A stretch of 64,000 bases of DNA from Brachycybe producta (Eukaryota; Arthropoda; Diplopoda; Playtdesmida; Andrognathidae). Made by a program: the position numbers and the translations under genes. The notes beneath the pieces are model-generated. The model saw only the letters and a list, made by a program, of their open reading frames with translations, ran no database searches and was not told where the DNA came from. This document shows, piece by piece, positions 12,040 to 23,627 of the stretch (position 1 is the stretch's first letter; each line of letters begins with the position of its first letter). The stretch lies in NCBI GenBank assembly GCA_036925085.1, contig JAUPFP010000024.1, positions 1,274,001 to 1,338,000 on the forward strand, given 5' to 3'.

Positions 12040-12560
12040 TGATTTGATTTGAAAAATTACTCTGCAAGCAGCCATAAAGGCCTATGGCAGAGGGACAAGA
12101 GTCCAAGTGCTGCATAGAAAATGCATTGTCAAAACCAGAAAATATAAAACCCCATTGATATAAACCCAACAACAATTTCAATATTTTTTTTAATGCTGCA
12201 AATATATGCATTGTTAAAACAAAACAAAATTATGACTCCCATAAAATACGTTTTTCCTGCACAAAATCCCCGGCAAGCGAGTTTCATTGTCGAATCGCCC
12301 TAGGAACAAATGACCAGTAATAAGAATCTGTTCGTGCAAAAATCTCTCCAACTTTGTTAGAGTGGTCACCTCTACCCAAATATAATGCCCTGCAAAGTTT
12401 ACTTGAAGTAGGTTTAGGGCAAGAGCCTTCTAGCATTCGATTAAAGATATTAAGACTAAAATCTGAACGTCTTGCAAGTAAACTATTCCAACCAAGCTCT
12501 GAAAGCTCCTTGTCTCGGTTCAGGTTGGTAAACATCAAAAGGCTTTTTGGTTTGTCTCCG
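12040..12560 (-). pseudogene. 3' fragment of a LINE reverse transcriptase
   Basis: On the minus strand the translation includes GEIFARTDSYYWSFVPRAIR followed by a stop where a Trp codon would be, then NSLAGD. This is the conserved tail of non-LTR retrotransposon ORF2 proteins (ARTNYY...FFPRTI..WN). A 3' UTR follows with a block (gtccctctgccatagg) repeated at 21260, 18775 and 27250. It is truncated and broken. Confidence 0.7.
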
Positions 12561-12602
12561 TACTACACAACATTCTTTCAACTCCTGTCTGTGATTCTGG
12601 AT

Positions 12603-12811
12603 CAGACAATTAGAAATCGGGACAAACAGACGTTGGCTCCGCCCTTTTTATGACGACCAGCAACTTCTAATTGGTTGGTTTTGTAGTCTGACGTCACATG
12701 CTCCGCCCTTTTCAACGTCGAACAACACAACAAACCAATTAGAAGTTGCCAGGTCATCATAAAAAGGGGCGGGGCCAAATTCTGTTTGTCCCGATTTCTA
12801 ATTGCCTGTGG
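12603..12811. mobile_element. CAGGC-type inverted-repeat element
   Basis: Starts cagacaattagaaatcggga and ends with the inverted tcccgatttctaattgcctg. Near-duplicate flanks ttctggat and ttctggac (12595-12602, 12812-12819) suggest an 8-bp target site. Contains a central TGACGTCA. Inserted in the LINE-bearing element. Confidence 0.75.
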
Positions 12812-13308
12812 TTCTGGACAGTTAGTATTAAAACAACAACAAAACAGTGAAATTAAAACACTTGTTAACGTCTATGTGGGACATCTATAGAAAAAACAGC
12901 CAATTTGTGTTTTGTCACAAGTATGTTGTGTTTTTGTCTTCAAAATCTGCTTTTTCAGGCGTTTTTGTTGTGTTTTTGTCTCAAACTCAATGTTGCAATT
13001 TTTTGTCAGCTTGATGTGGACTCGGCCCTAAGATTCTTTTTTTTTATTAAAGTCTAGCTGTGTTTCTTTTATTTTTGTGTAAATTGTGATTGGTTCATTT
13101 TCGCCTATTTTACGAACGCGTGTTTGTGTGTGACGTCAAAGTAATTAAGTTAATTGTGAATAGGGAAAATCTCTTATTATTTTCTAGATTTAAAAAACGG
13201 ATATAATGTAGTTTAGATGAATGGAAGAAGAGTTAGGAGGTGAACAAGGAGGAGGAGGAGATAAGTAGTTAACTTAACTGTCTTCAAACTAACTGTGTTT
13301 CGGGATAT

Positions 13309-13329
13309 CTCTCTCTCTCTCTCTCTCTC
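13309..13329. repeat. CT microsatellite
   Basis: About ten CT units. Confidence 0.9.
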
Positions 13330-13398
13330 CTGCTCATCCTTTCTTTCATTTTGGATTTTTTTATTGTTCATTTTAAACATTCTTAGAAACAAAAAACT

Positions 13399-13425
13399 AT
13401 GTCAAAGTTTTGTAACAGATTCAAT
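13399..13425 (+). CDS. Possible alternative first exon of the MARCH gene (9 codons)
   Basis: ATG and nine codons (MSKFCNRFN) followed by a perfect donor gtaagt, phase 0. This phase fits the MARCH exon at 21075. It is very short and could be chance; transcript data would decide. Confidence 0.2.
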
Positions 13426-14471
13426 GTAAGTATTAATTGAGTATATTTACATAATTATTATTTTAAATGATATTTATCTATAATTAGAGATGGAGCACAT
13501 TTTAAGAGAACAATTAACAATTGTTTCCAATTTTAATTGTGTCAGTTTTGACACCTTTAAGAAGAAATTAATTTTTTTAAAAAAAAACTAGAAGAGTATA
13601 ATTTATGAACAGCTGATTTTTCCTGTCTTTCAAAAGAGCAAAATTAAGAGAAACTAGAAAGTGTTTTTGAAACTAGAAGGGTAACTATTATTAAGCTTTT
13701 AAGTTCATATCTTTCAAAATAAACTTTTTTTTATAGACATAATAAATTATTATAATATCGTCTGCTAAAATTTGGTTGATTTTCAAACTCACATTAAAAA
13801 AAGCTTATTTTGAACGATATCAAGAGTAAAATATCATTAAGTGCTTGAGCTACCTTTCTAGTTTTTCAAAAAAAAAACCACACACACATTGAAATTATAT
13901 TATGTGTTTTGCACCTAAAACAAGATTTTGATGTTCATATCTTTTAAAATAAACTTTTTATGGCCATTATTTCAAATTTTCAATTCCTCATTTTGTGTTG
14001 ACTTCAAAGTTATGTTAAAAATAGGAAGAAAAAAGTTTATTTTTTAAAGCATATAAGTAGTTTTGAAGTTTTTGCTTTTCTAGTTTCGAAAAGCTTTCAC
14101 TTTCTTTCTAAAATAAAATGTGAATTATTTATAATTTCACAACAGGTTGGCTGCTGCGTTTATAGTTGGAATTTCATGATAAAGTCTTCTGATTTTTCTG
14201 TTCAAATTTGTAGACATGAAATTTAAAGGAGAAAGTGATCTCGAAATATCGACTATAAACACAGCAGAAGTTTTAAATTTTGCAACATCTAAAATACCCG
14301 CCTTAATTCCAATTGATTTTCTTTATATCGCAATAAACGGAATCAATGAAATCAATAAAAAAAAACAGAAAACTTTTTTTTTATCAGTTTTTTTTTTTGT
14401 TTAATAATTTAGTTGTTTTATATTCTTGGTTTTTTTTAAAAGTTGTTTGCGTGTGTTTACAAAAATAACAA
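13426..14471. other. Foldback repeat copy and AT-rich DNA
   Basis: A foldback repeat lies at about 13600-13880 (gtgtttttgaaactagaagg and the inverted ctacctttctagttttt). A second partial copy follows at 13920-14100. A short open frame near 14216 has no homology or splice support. Confidence 0.5.
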
Positions 14472-14539
14472 TCTCAACAAATTGCGTAAATATTTAAAAA
14501 AAAAATTCTTTTTTGAAATATTTACGCAATTTGTTGAGA
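14472..14539. repeat. Perfect 24-bp hairpin
   Basis: The arms 14472-14495 and 14516-14539 are perfectly complementary over 24 bases (left arm begins tctcaacaaattgcg), with a 20-base A/T loop. It could be a tiny inverted-repeat relic or a transcribed hairpin. No further evidence. Confidence 0.6.
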
Positions 14540-14979
14540 CTAAATTAAATGCGTGCGGAATTTATTTATTTTTTTGGATCTAATGTCAAATTTTAATTTT
14601 ATTCTTCTTCCTCTTGAAAATTCATCTTATGTATTCTCTTCTTGAAGAATTTCTTCACTTTTTTTTGGACAAACAAGAATAATTAAAATTTATAAACGAA
14701 AAAAAAACGCAAGCTCATAATGAGAAAAATAATTAATTAAGGAAGTAAATAAGGGGTGCAATCCGAAACTAAAGACTAGACAATTCTTTAAAAGAAAAAA
14801 AAACTTTCCGGATGTGCTTGGTTTTGTAGGGCATTATTTGACCTACACTTCAAAACTGTAGGTCACTTAATGACCTACACTGTAGAATTTTTTTTATATC
14901 AGTGGATTGGAATTTTTCTATCCGATTCGAGTCTGTCTAGGGTTGGGCTAACCCTGGGAAAACCCTACACAGGTAATTA

Positions 14980-15169
14980 GAAACATAGAAGTTTGCTCCG
15001 CCCTTTTTAGGACGACTGGCAACTTCTAATTGGTTTGTTGTGTGGTTCGACGTTGAAAAAGGGCGGAGAGCATGTGACGTCAGACTACATAACCAACCAA
15101 TTAGACGTTGCCGGTCGTCATAAAAAAGGGCGGAGGCAATTGAAGTTCTCTCCTATTTCTAACTGCCTG
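14980..15169. mobile_element. CAGGC-type inverted-repeat element
   Basis: Starts caggtaattagaaacatag and ends tatttctaactgcctg. The mirrored ctccgccctttttagg and aaaaaagggcggagg blocks mark the family. It carries gtgacgtcag. Confidence 0.75.
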
Positions 15170-18100
15170 TAGTGAGTGACCTACGATTAATCTGTCTTTT
15201 CAACTATGAGAGACCTTCACATTGATGGGTCGCCATATTTAATTTAATCTTCTTGAGAAAGCAAGTATGCTAGATTAGATACTTGCTTTCTTGTTAAAGG
15301 TAGGTGGCGCTATAGCACAGTTTCCGTTACGGTGTTTACAGAAGCCCCAGCCACCCACAACCAGTCACGTTTTAATTCCGAAAGCTACATTTTTTTTTAG
15401 CTTTCTTTAATAATGATAGTTTTTTTTCTTTCATTTCCGAATGCTCTCATTAATTAATAATTATGTAAATAATAATTGTAGGAGGTGTGGAGTAAAATAA
15501 ACTGAAAACGGGGTTTATTGACTGAACCACCGTTATCTTGTTTATTATTCTCATTCTTTGATATGTGAATCATTGTGATATTATTAAAAAGAAGAAATAA
15601 TTGATATATTATGAAAACAGAACAATAATTCCTAATAAATTAGTTATGATGATGATGATGATGATTATATTTACAGCTGTTAAGAGTTAGTTAACAACTT
15701 AACTGTCTACTTTTGAGAAAATCGGTCTCTCTTTTGTTTATGTTTAATGTTATCTCATTTTCATTACATATTTTTGTTACATATTAGATCGAATTGTGAA
15801 CTTTGAAGTATCAATTGTTAAATCGAAATTAAATTTCGCCCAATTTTTCTCAATTTCTTTGAAGTGAAGTGCCAATGGCACCGTTCCCAATTTGGGGAAT
15901 CTTGTAAACATGACTGAAGAAAAAAAACAAGGATGTACTTCTTCTAGCCAAGGATGTCAAATTAATTTTATTATTAGTACAATTATGTTTCTGCCAAAAA
16001 AAAAATTACAAACGTCTTTAAAACGTTATTTTGACACTTTAAAAATGGTGTCTAGGATGTTAAGGTCGAAATTCAAGAAAGAAACTTAGCACTTGAATGA
16101 AACCTCTTCAACATAGTTAGTTCCACAGTATATAAAATCCACTTTTATTGAATTTATTATTGAAAATGGGGGGTTTGTATGTCAGAACTCTACTGGCTGA
16201 GGGTTTAAGCTTAGACTATTACTTTACTCTAAGGTTTAAGTGTTCAAGTGTCAAGTTTTCTTGAACTACTTCTTGAATTTGGATGTTAGAAGTATTTTTT
16301 ATTAGATATACGCAAAATACATATAATACAAATGTAACTTAAGAGTTTCTTTTGTGCCAAAACCAAGTGTGGCCGATAGAGGGCGCAAACTGTACTTAGT
16401 GCTGGTGTTACAATAGGATTCAATGGACATATACACAAAAAATAGATGTCATTTTAACAACAGGCAATTAGAAAACGGGATGAACAGAAGTTTGCTCCGC
16501 CCTTATTATGACTAATTGGTTAAATTCTATTTAAAACGCAAAAGAATTGTTTGTTTTTTTTGCAATGGAAGTGACTTGCTAGAGGCTAGAGTTCTCGTAG
16601 AATTAAAATACAACTTTATTTTATTTGTATATAAAATCTAGCCTCTAACAAGCCTCTTTAAAATGCATAATTCTTTAGACCTTATATTTATTAATTAATC
16701 AATGCTAAAATTGTAGTTTTTTTTAAAAAAACTAATAGATAAAATATGATGACGTCATTAATAAAATACTGTTATTTACAAACTACGTGATTGCAGTAGA
16801 ATATTAACTAGGTACATAATTATGAACATTATTATATATATAATATCCCAGGTCTGTGTATGTGTGTGTGTGTGTGTGGAGTAACAAAACCATTGAAGCA
16901 CGTCGGGATTTATATAAATTTGAATAAATGAACCGGGTTTTTTTTCTCAAGGTCAACTATATGTTGAACTCTTCCTTTTTCACGTGTAGAAGGGTGGAGA
17001 GGGGAAAAGGTTGGAAAGTGTAGAAGGGGGAGAGAGAGAAAAGTGGGAGGGGGTGACTGAAATTGAAATGAAAGGAGTAAAAAAAGGAAAAAGGACGCGC
17101 ATGCGCACAATTGCCTGTGAATTTTGCTCCCGTCATTTATAACGGGTTACCCCACTAGTTTTTAAATATTTAATGAAGAAAAAAATGAATTATGATGATG
17201 GTGTCACACGTATATATAGATAATTTTAGAAGAACTCAATCAGATTATTATTATTATTATTAAATATGTGCCAATAACATTGAGTTTTCTTTATTAGTGA
17301 CGTCATCTTTTAAATAGATGATCCACTTTTTAATTTAAAACAAAACATTATTTCAATAAATAAAATTGAAAACATTTCTATTTACTTTTATTGGAAAACT
17401 ACAAGTTTAAAGAGCAATTGAATCTAGAAACTAGAATGGGTAGCTGAATCACTTTATAGTATTTTTCAAGTGTTGATATTTTTCAAAATAAACTTTTTTA
17501 AATTTAAAAAAAAATATCGTCCGCTTAAAGTTGGTTCATTTTTAAAATTAACATAAAAAGTTTATTTTTAAAGATAATTAACCTGAAATTCAGCTACCCT
17601 TCTAGTTTTCTAGTTCTTTTTTTCTGAAAGATAACATACTTATGTTCAATAATGAGCTTTTTAAATCGATTCAGAAATCGAATTTCCGAATTAATCAGAG
17701 CGATGATTTCCGATTAATCGGAATCAAACATTTTTATATTCAGCCTTACTCTTCTAGTTTATAAAAATATTTTTAAGTTTTTTATCTTTAAATTAAATAA
17801 TTTCAATTTGTGTATTTTTTTTTTTTTTGCAAATGGGGTTGCCTAATTAAAATTATATTTTGTTTAAAAATAAAATGAAAAATGCCTTAGGTTAATTTGA
17901 ACTTTTAAGTGGTGATTTTAATCTGTATCACACTGTAATTAATAATCTATTAATCTCATATTTCTCTTCTATTATTATATTATTAATCCATCTCTCTTCT
18001 CATTGAAAACAGAAACAAGATTTCGATTGTTTTTGTCAATTGAGTGACGTATTTCTAATCCTCTCAGGTGTATTTCTTATTATTATTAATATAACCTTTT

Positions 18101-18670
18101 AATATATTAACTTATTATTAAATTTTGTCATTTTATTATTCTCTCTCTCTCTCTCTTTCAATGACAAATGTCGCGTCGGTTTTTTTCTTCTTCAAACTCT
18201 CTTATTTTCATATATATTTTGGCCGCCATTGATATTTTTTCTAACAGTAATTAATTATTGCTGTTATTGTTTTTAACTGTGAAATTCCAGTGTTTTATGA
18301 GATGAAAATCCATTTAATCCACATCAACTTGCATCTCATTTAAGGACATTTTATATAAAGTTGTTTACTTTTTATGTTGTTCACACTTTTGTGTTCAATG
18401 TTTTAAGTTAGTTTCTTCTTGTTAGTTAACCTCTTTGGCTTCTTTTGAGAGTTAACTCTCTCGTTTTCTCTCGGTGTCTCTCAGAAGTCTCAACTCTTCT
18501 TCATCAAATCATATTTGAAGAGAGAAAGAGATTTGTTCATTTCTTATTAAGTTTGTGTCTCCGGTTAATTTCATCATATTAATTTTTTGTTGTTGCTTAT
18601 AATCAACTTATATTTCAAATTGAAATATAATATATTTTTTTAAAAAAAAGAAGTTACAAACTTTGAAATA
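15170..18670. other. Intergenic / upstream region of the MARCH gene
   Basis: No supported exon. It holds a small hairpin at about 15256-15293 (agaaagcaagtat and inverted copy), a truncated CAGGC-type element at 16463-16520, a foldback copy at about 17425-17610, a CT run near 18143, and a purine-rich stretch near 16980-17090. The last few hundred bases before 18671 may contain the 5' UTR of the MARCH transcript. Confidence 0.45.
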
Positions 18671-21600
18671 ATGTTATACAAAGGAATGGTGGATAATTCT
18701 CCTGATGTAGCTGAGGAGAAAGTGGTAAGAAATATCTCTCTCTCTTTCCAAATGCATCTGGACTTGTTTGTATGTCCCTCTGACATAGGCCTATTTGGCT
18801 GCTAGTTGAGTACTAATTGTAACTAATAAATGGAGGTGGGGGGGGGGGCTCTCAAGGTGCAAAATCAAGAGAAATCGGTGTTTTAGAAACTAGAAAGGTA
18901 GCTCAATCACTTTTTATATTTGATATCTTTTAAAATAAGCTTTTTATATGATTTTTGAAAATGTTCCAACTGTTGTTAATAAGACGATATTTAATTTTCC
19001 ATTCATAAAAAAAAGTTTATTTTGAAAGATATCAAACATGAAAATACAATGAAGTGATTTCAGCGTTACCCATTCTACTTCCTTAACATACTTTCAATTT
19101 GTTGTTTGTTTTTGCTTTCAGAATATAATTGAATTTAGGTCACTTCGAGTTAACTAATGTTATTAATTAGTCACATAATCATGATTAATTTATAGTAGAA
19201 TAATAAGAATTTTTTTTTAAAAAAAATGCTGTTTAAAAATCTAATAAGAAAATCTATTTTTAGATTTTCCTAAATACTTCATCTGTTTTTCTGGTAAATT
19301 CTATTTTCGTAAAAAGAAAAATGTGTTTTCGGTGCCAGTCATTTAAAAAAAAATATAAAAAAAGACGGAATATTCATAATTTTTTTTTCTTCCTGATTAT
19401 TAGGGCTCGGATTTTGATGCAATATCAACCGGAATGTTTCTCAATTTGCGGCCCAATTAGAGCCAATTGTGAAGTAATCATCATTAGAGCAACTGCAATT
19501 ATGTTATTTCTAATCAAAAAAGCTGGATAGAGAGGCTAGATGTCTGGTTACTATCAGTTGTCATCTAGAGTTCTAGTCTCTAACCCTTGTTTTTAATTAG
19601 AAAGAACAGTTTTTTATTATCTAAACGAGATTGTCACTTTACAATTGGCACTTGGGCCACATATTCAGAAACATTCCGGTTGATATTGCATCAAAATCCG
19701 AGCCCTACTGATTATATTTGCACGATTTTGAACCATCAAAGCCTATAATTAGTTGTCTATAACAGCGGTCGCCAACCTTTCGGATCTCACGGACCACTAA
19801 ATTCAAAATTTTAAATCCTGCGGACCACTAATATGAAATTTTTTTAAAAAAAAGATAAATACTTTTGTCAAATAATGATCAGAGAGAACTTCCATTTTAT
19901 TAATAGAAAATCTTTAAAGGTTGTTTAATTGTAACAAAATTATTAAAGTTAGTTTAATTTATTAGAAAATAATTGAAGTTTAGGGGAGAAGCAGCGTGTG
20001 GTGGGGGAAACTGTAGGTCTCTCGCGTGCCGCCGTATTTCACGAGAACTGTACTAGACTCGAGTACATTTCGTGAATTTAGTGCAATAGAAAGGCGAAAA
20101 TTGTCATTCAGAATAGAAGAATTTATCAAGAAGATTTTTTTTGTTTTATTATTAATTAAAACAAAAAAAAATGCAAATATTGTCTAGATTTTTCTGCGGA
20201 CCACCGGTTGGCGACTGCTGGTCTAGAAACTGCAACCACAACTTACCCAAGTTAAAATTTACATAATTTAATTCCAGGTTTCCATTAGGTTAAAATATTA
20301 GGTAAAAGTAAAAATCGATCTGAATCAAATTTCCTAAAATTTTCATATTATAATAAAAACAAACCTATGACATTCTTTAAAAAAAATTGAGCTGATTAAA
20401 ATTCATTTTTATCTCCTCTCTCATAAAACATTCTAATTAACAAGAAATTAATTTAAAGTTAGAAACTAGAAAATAACTTTAAAAAAAAAAACAATTTTGC
20501 AGAAATTTATATAAAACATTTTACCAAAAAAAAAATGTAAGATTTAATCATTTATTTTTGGTTATAAAAAAAAGTTATTATGAAGTTTATTTTTAACAAT
20601 AGATCTTATTCTAGTTTCTAACTTTGATCGTTTTTTTGTTATTTACTTTCTTAAACATGTTAGATTTTTTCTGATACAATTGTAAATTTTGATAATTTAT
20701 TTTTGTTTCTACAATTATTATATTGGTGGTATTTTGTGCCAATTTGAACAAAATAAAATATCTTTAATTTTTTCAAGTTTCCTCCTTAAGGCATTTCTTT
20801 GTCCTAACTTTTATTATTTGGACTCTTTTTGAGCTTTTTTTTTTGTTACTGGGTCAAGGCAAAAGGAAAAAAAAAACGGTTTTATAATATTATTTAGAAA
20901 ATTAGAAGAACAAAAAAAGTTCTCCTAAATTGTTTCTCATTGTAGAAATGAAGCAATAATTGAGTTTCTCATTTAATAATTTAATTGTTTCTTATATGAG
21001 AATGACTTGATACTTAATTGGATTGTAAACTCGGATTGTTGTTTCATTTTTCACTATCTTTCTTTTTTTAAAAGGCAATGCTTCAAAGTATTGTGTCCAC
21101 ATATCCATCAATGCAGAATGGATCATCACCGCCCTTGTCCAGTCCGTCCGCAACTTGTGACATTTGCAGGTAAAAAAAATCACACATTAATTAATTGGGA
21201 TTGACAATTGTATATTCATTTTATTATATATGTGCTTGACAATGCATGTGGACTTTTATGTCCCTCTGCCATAGGTCTATTTGGCTTCTAGCAGAGAGTA
21301 CTAATTGTAATTATATCTGAAGAGAGATATTTTATCAGAAGGTGAATTTTAAACCCTTGTCACACGAACCACTTTTTGTGGTCGATTTAAACAGCAAAAG
21401 TGTCTGTCGGTTTGTCGTCAAAACCAGCCACTCGAGTCGACTTCAGTGGTTGAAAAGTGATCCAACAACAAGCCGACTATATTTTGTAGTCGAAATCGAC
21501 CACCGTGTTAAAAAAAAAGGCTCTTTTGGTGAAAATTCAAAGGTGGAAACTTTTTAAAAGTGTTTGATCTTCAACTTGAACCCTCTATGATCAGGGGTCA

Positions 21601-23569
21601 GGATCAGTTGTACTGAATATAAAAACAAGATTTGTTTGTTTTTTTCTTCTATGTTTGAAACCGGCGGTATCCGTTTCGGTCGAAAATTTTTCCGTCGACA
21701 AGCCTCATTCATGGATTGGATTGGAGGCTAACAGTGACGTCATAGGGTGGACAAAATATAGACCTTTTTTATCACTTTCTCGTCACTACAGCTAAAAAAA
21801 ATAACCCTTTCTGAGCTTTCTCCCTAACCTAACCGAACCTTAACGATCCTAACCTAAACCTAACCGAACCTAATCGATCCAGCTACCTCCCGGTAGCTGT
21901 AGGGACCCTTTTGATGAAAAAAAAGGTCTATGTATTTTTTATTGACGTCATTGTTAGCCTCCAATCCAATCCCTGAGGGTTGTCGACGGAAAGGGAACAC
22001 ACCTTTGAAACCTCATCTCTGAGGGTTCAAGTTTGAAGTTCAAATGACAAGTTTTAACTTCTTGAATTTGGACCTGATGACATTGTATTCTGTTATTGAC
22101 TGATTATATTTGTTCCTTATTAGATTATTAAACATAATAATAATCCAAAAAGATATAACTTTATTTTTTGATATTAAATACATGATTTATAATAATGGGT
22201 AACAATTTGTTCACAAAAAAATTGCATCAAAAGACAATTTATCAAATCCTTATCCGTCTTATGACTTTTTTTTACATTTGATGATAATAATATTTGAAAA
22301 CATATTTCTACTATTAATACATCTTTGCATAAATAGAATTGGATAATATGTTATAATTTTCTGAAGAATTAATGTTTTTAACATGTTATGTTATGATGTT
22401 TAAACGCATGCGCAATCGTTGGGTGCATTCTATTACATTTGGCTCTCGTTTTGCATGATAGCACACCTTGAGTAGTAGCCTCGGTGTCCCTCGATACACT
22501 TTAAGCTTGAATGAATGAATTTAGAATGCATTTTTCATTATATTATGCTGTTATAAAACAGACAACCACTAGAATGACAGGCAGTTAGAAATCGGGAAGA
22601 ACTTCAGTTGGCTCCGCCCTTTTTTATGACGAACGGCAACTTCTAATTGGTTGGTTATGTAGTCTGACGTCACATGCTCCGCCCTATTCAACGTCGAAAC
22701 ACACAACAAACCAATTAGAAGTTGCCAGTCGTCATAACAAAGGCGGAGCATGTGACGTCAGACTCAGTAACAAGTCAATTAGAAATTAATGAGGCTCGTA
22801 AAGGGGCGGAGCCAAAGAAATTCTGAAGCTGTCTACAGATGCCTGTCTACTTAGTGGACTAGAAGATAGGCAATTAGAAAACGGGATGAACAGAAGTTGG
22901 TTCCGCCCTTTTTTATGACGAACGGCAACTTCTAATTGGTTTGTTGTGTGGTTAGACGTTGAAAAAGGGCGGAGCATGTGACGTCAGACTACATAACCTA
23001 CCAATTAAAAGTTGCCGGTCGTCATAAAAAGGGCGGAGCCAACTTCTGTTTATCCCGATATGTCTAATTGCCTGTGTCTTAAGATGGATGTCTACTTAGT
23101 GGACTAGAAGAGACATTGATGAATGTTTTACACATTCCGCCGTTGATCCGATCAATAAGAATCGAAATGCCGCAGCAGCAGGAAATTTTCTCACTTCGAT
23201 TTTTGTTCATAATCACATATTTTTTTACGTCCTTCATTCATAACGATCAATAATAATATTAATGAAAGCCAACATTGCAATTTTTTTTATTTGGAGACAC
23301 TTTTTTTTTTTTGCTTTTCTTTAAGAAAAACATAGAAAATAAAATTTTATCTATTTTTTTCTTTCTCCATTTTGAAATAAAAACGGAACATCATTTTCAA
23401 GGTTTTTTTTTTCTCTCTTAAAACACTTGTTTATTTTCAAACATATTTTTTTTTTTAGAAAGTTGTCTAATTTTATTTATTATATTTTCTAGTTTATGGT
23501 TTAATATAAAATGACTTCAGTCATTATGAAATATTATCATAAAGTCTTGACATATTTCAGTATTTATTT

Positions 23570-23627
<58 letters not shown>

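Larger units (their letters stand above)
11916..13031. repeat. Element with inverted ends enclosing a LINE scrap
   Basis: Ends share the inverted sequence tccacatcaagctgacaaaa (11927 onward) and its complement at about 12998-13018, plus the GGCCG flanks. About 1.1 kb long. Its interior carries a LINE reverse-transcriptase tail and a CAGGC-family element. Confidence 0.55.
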
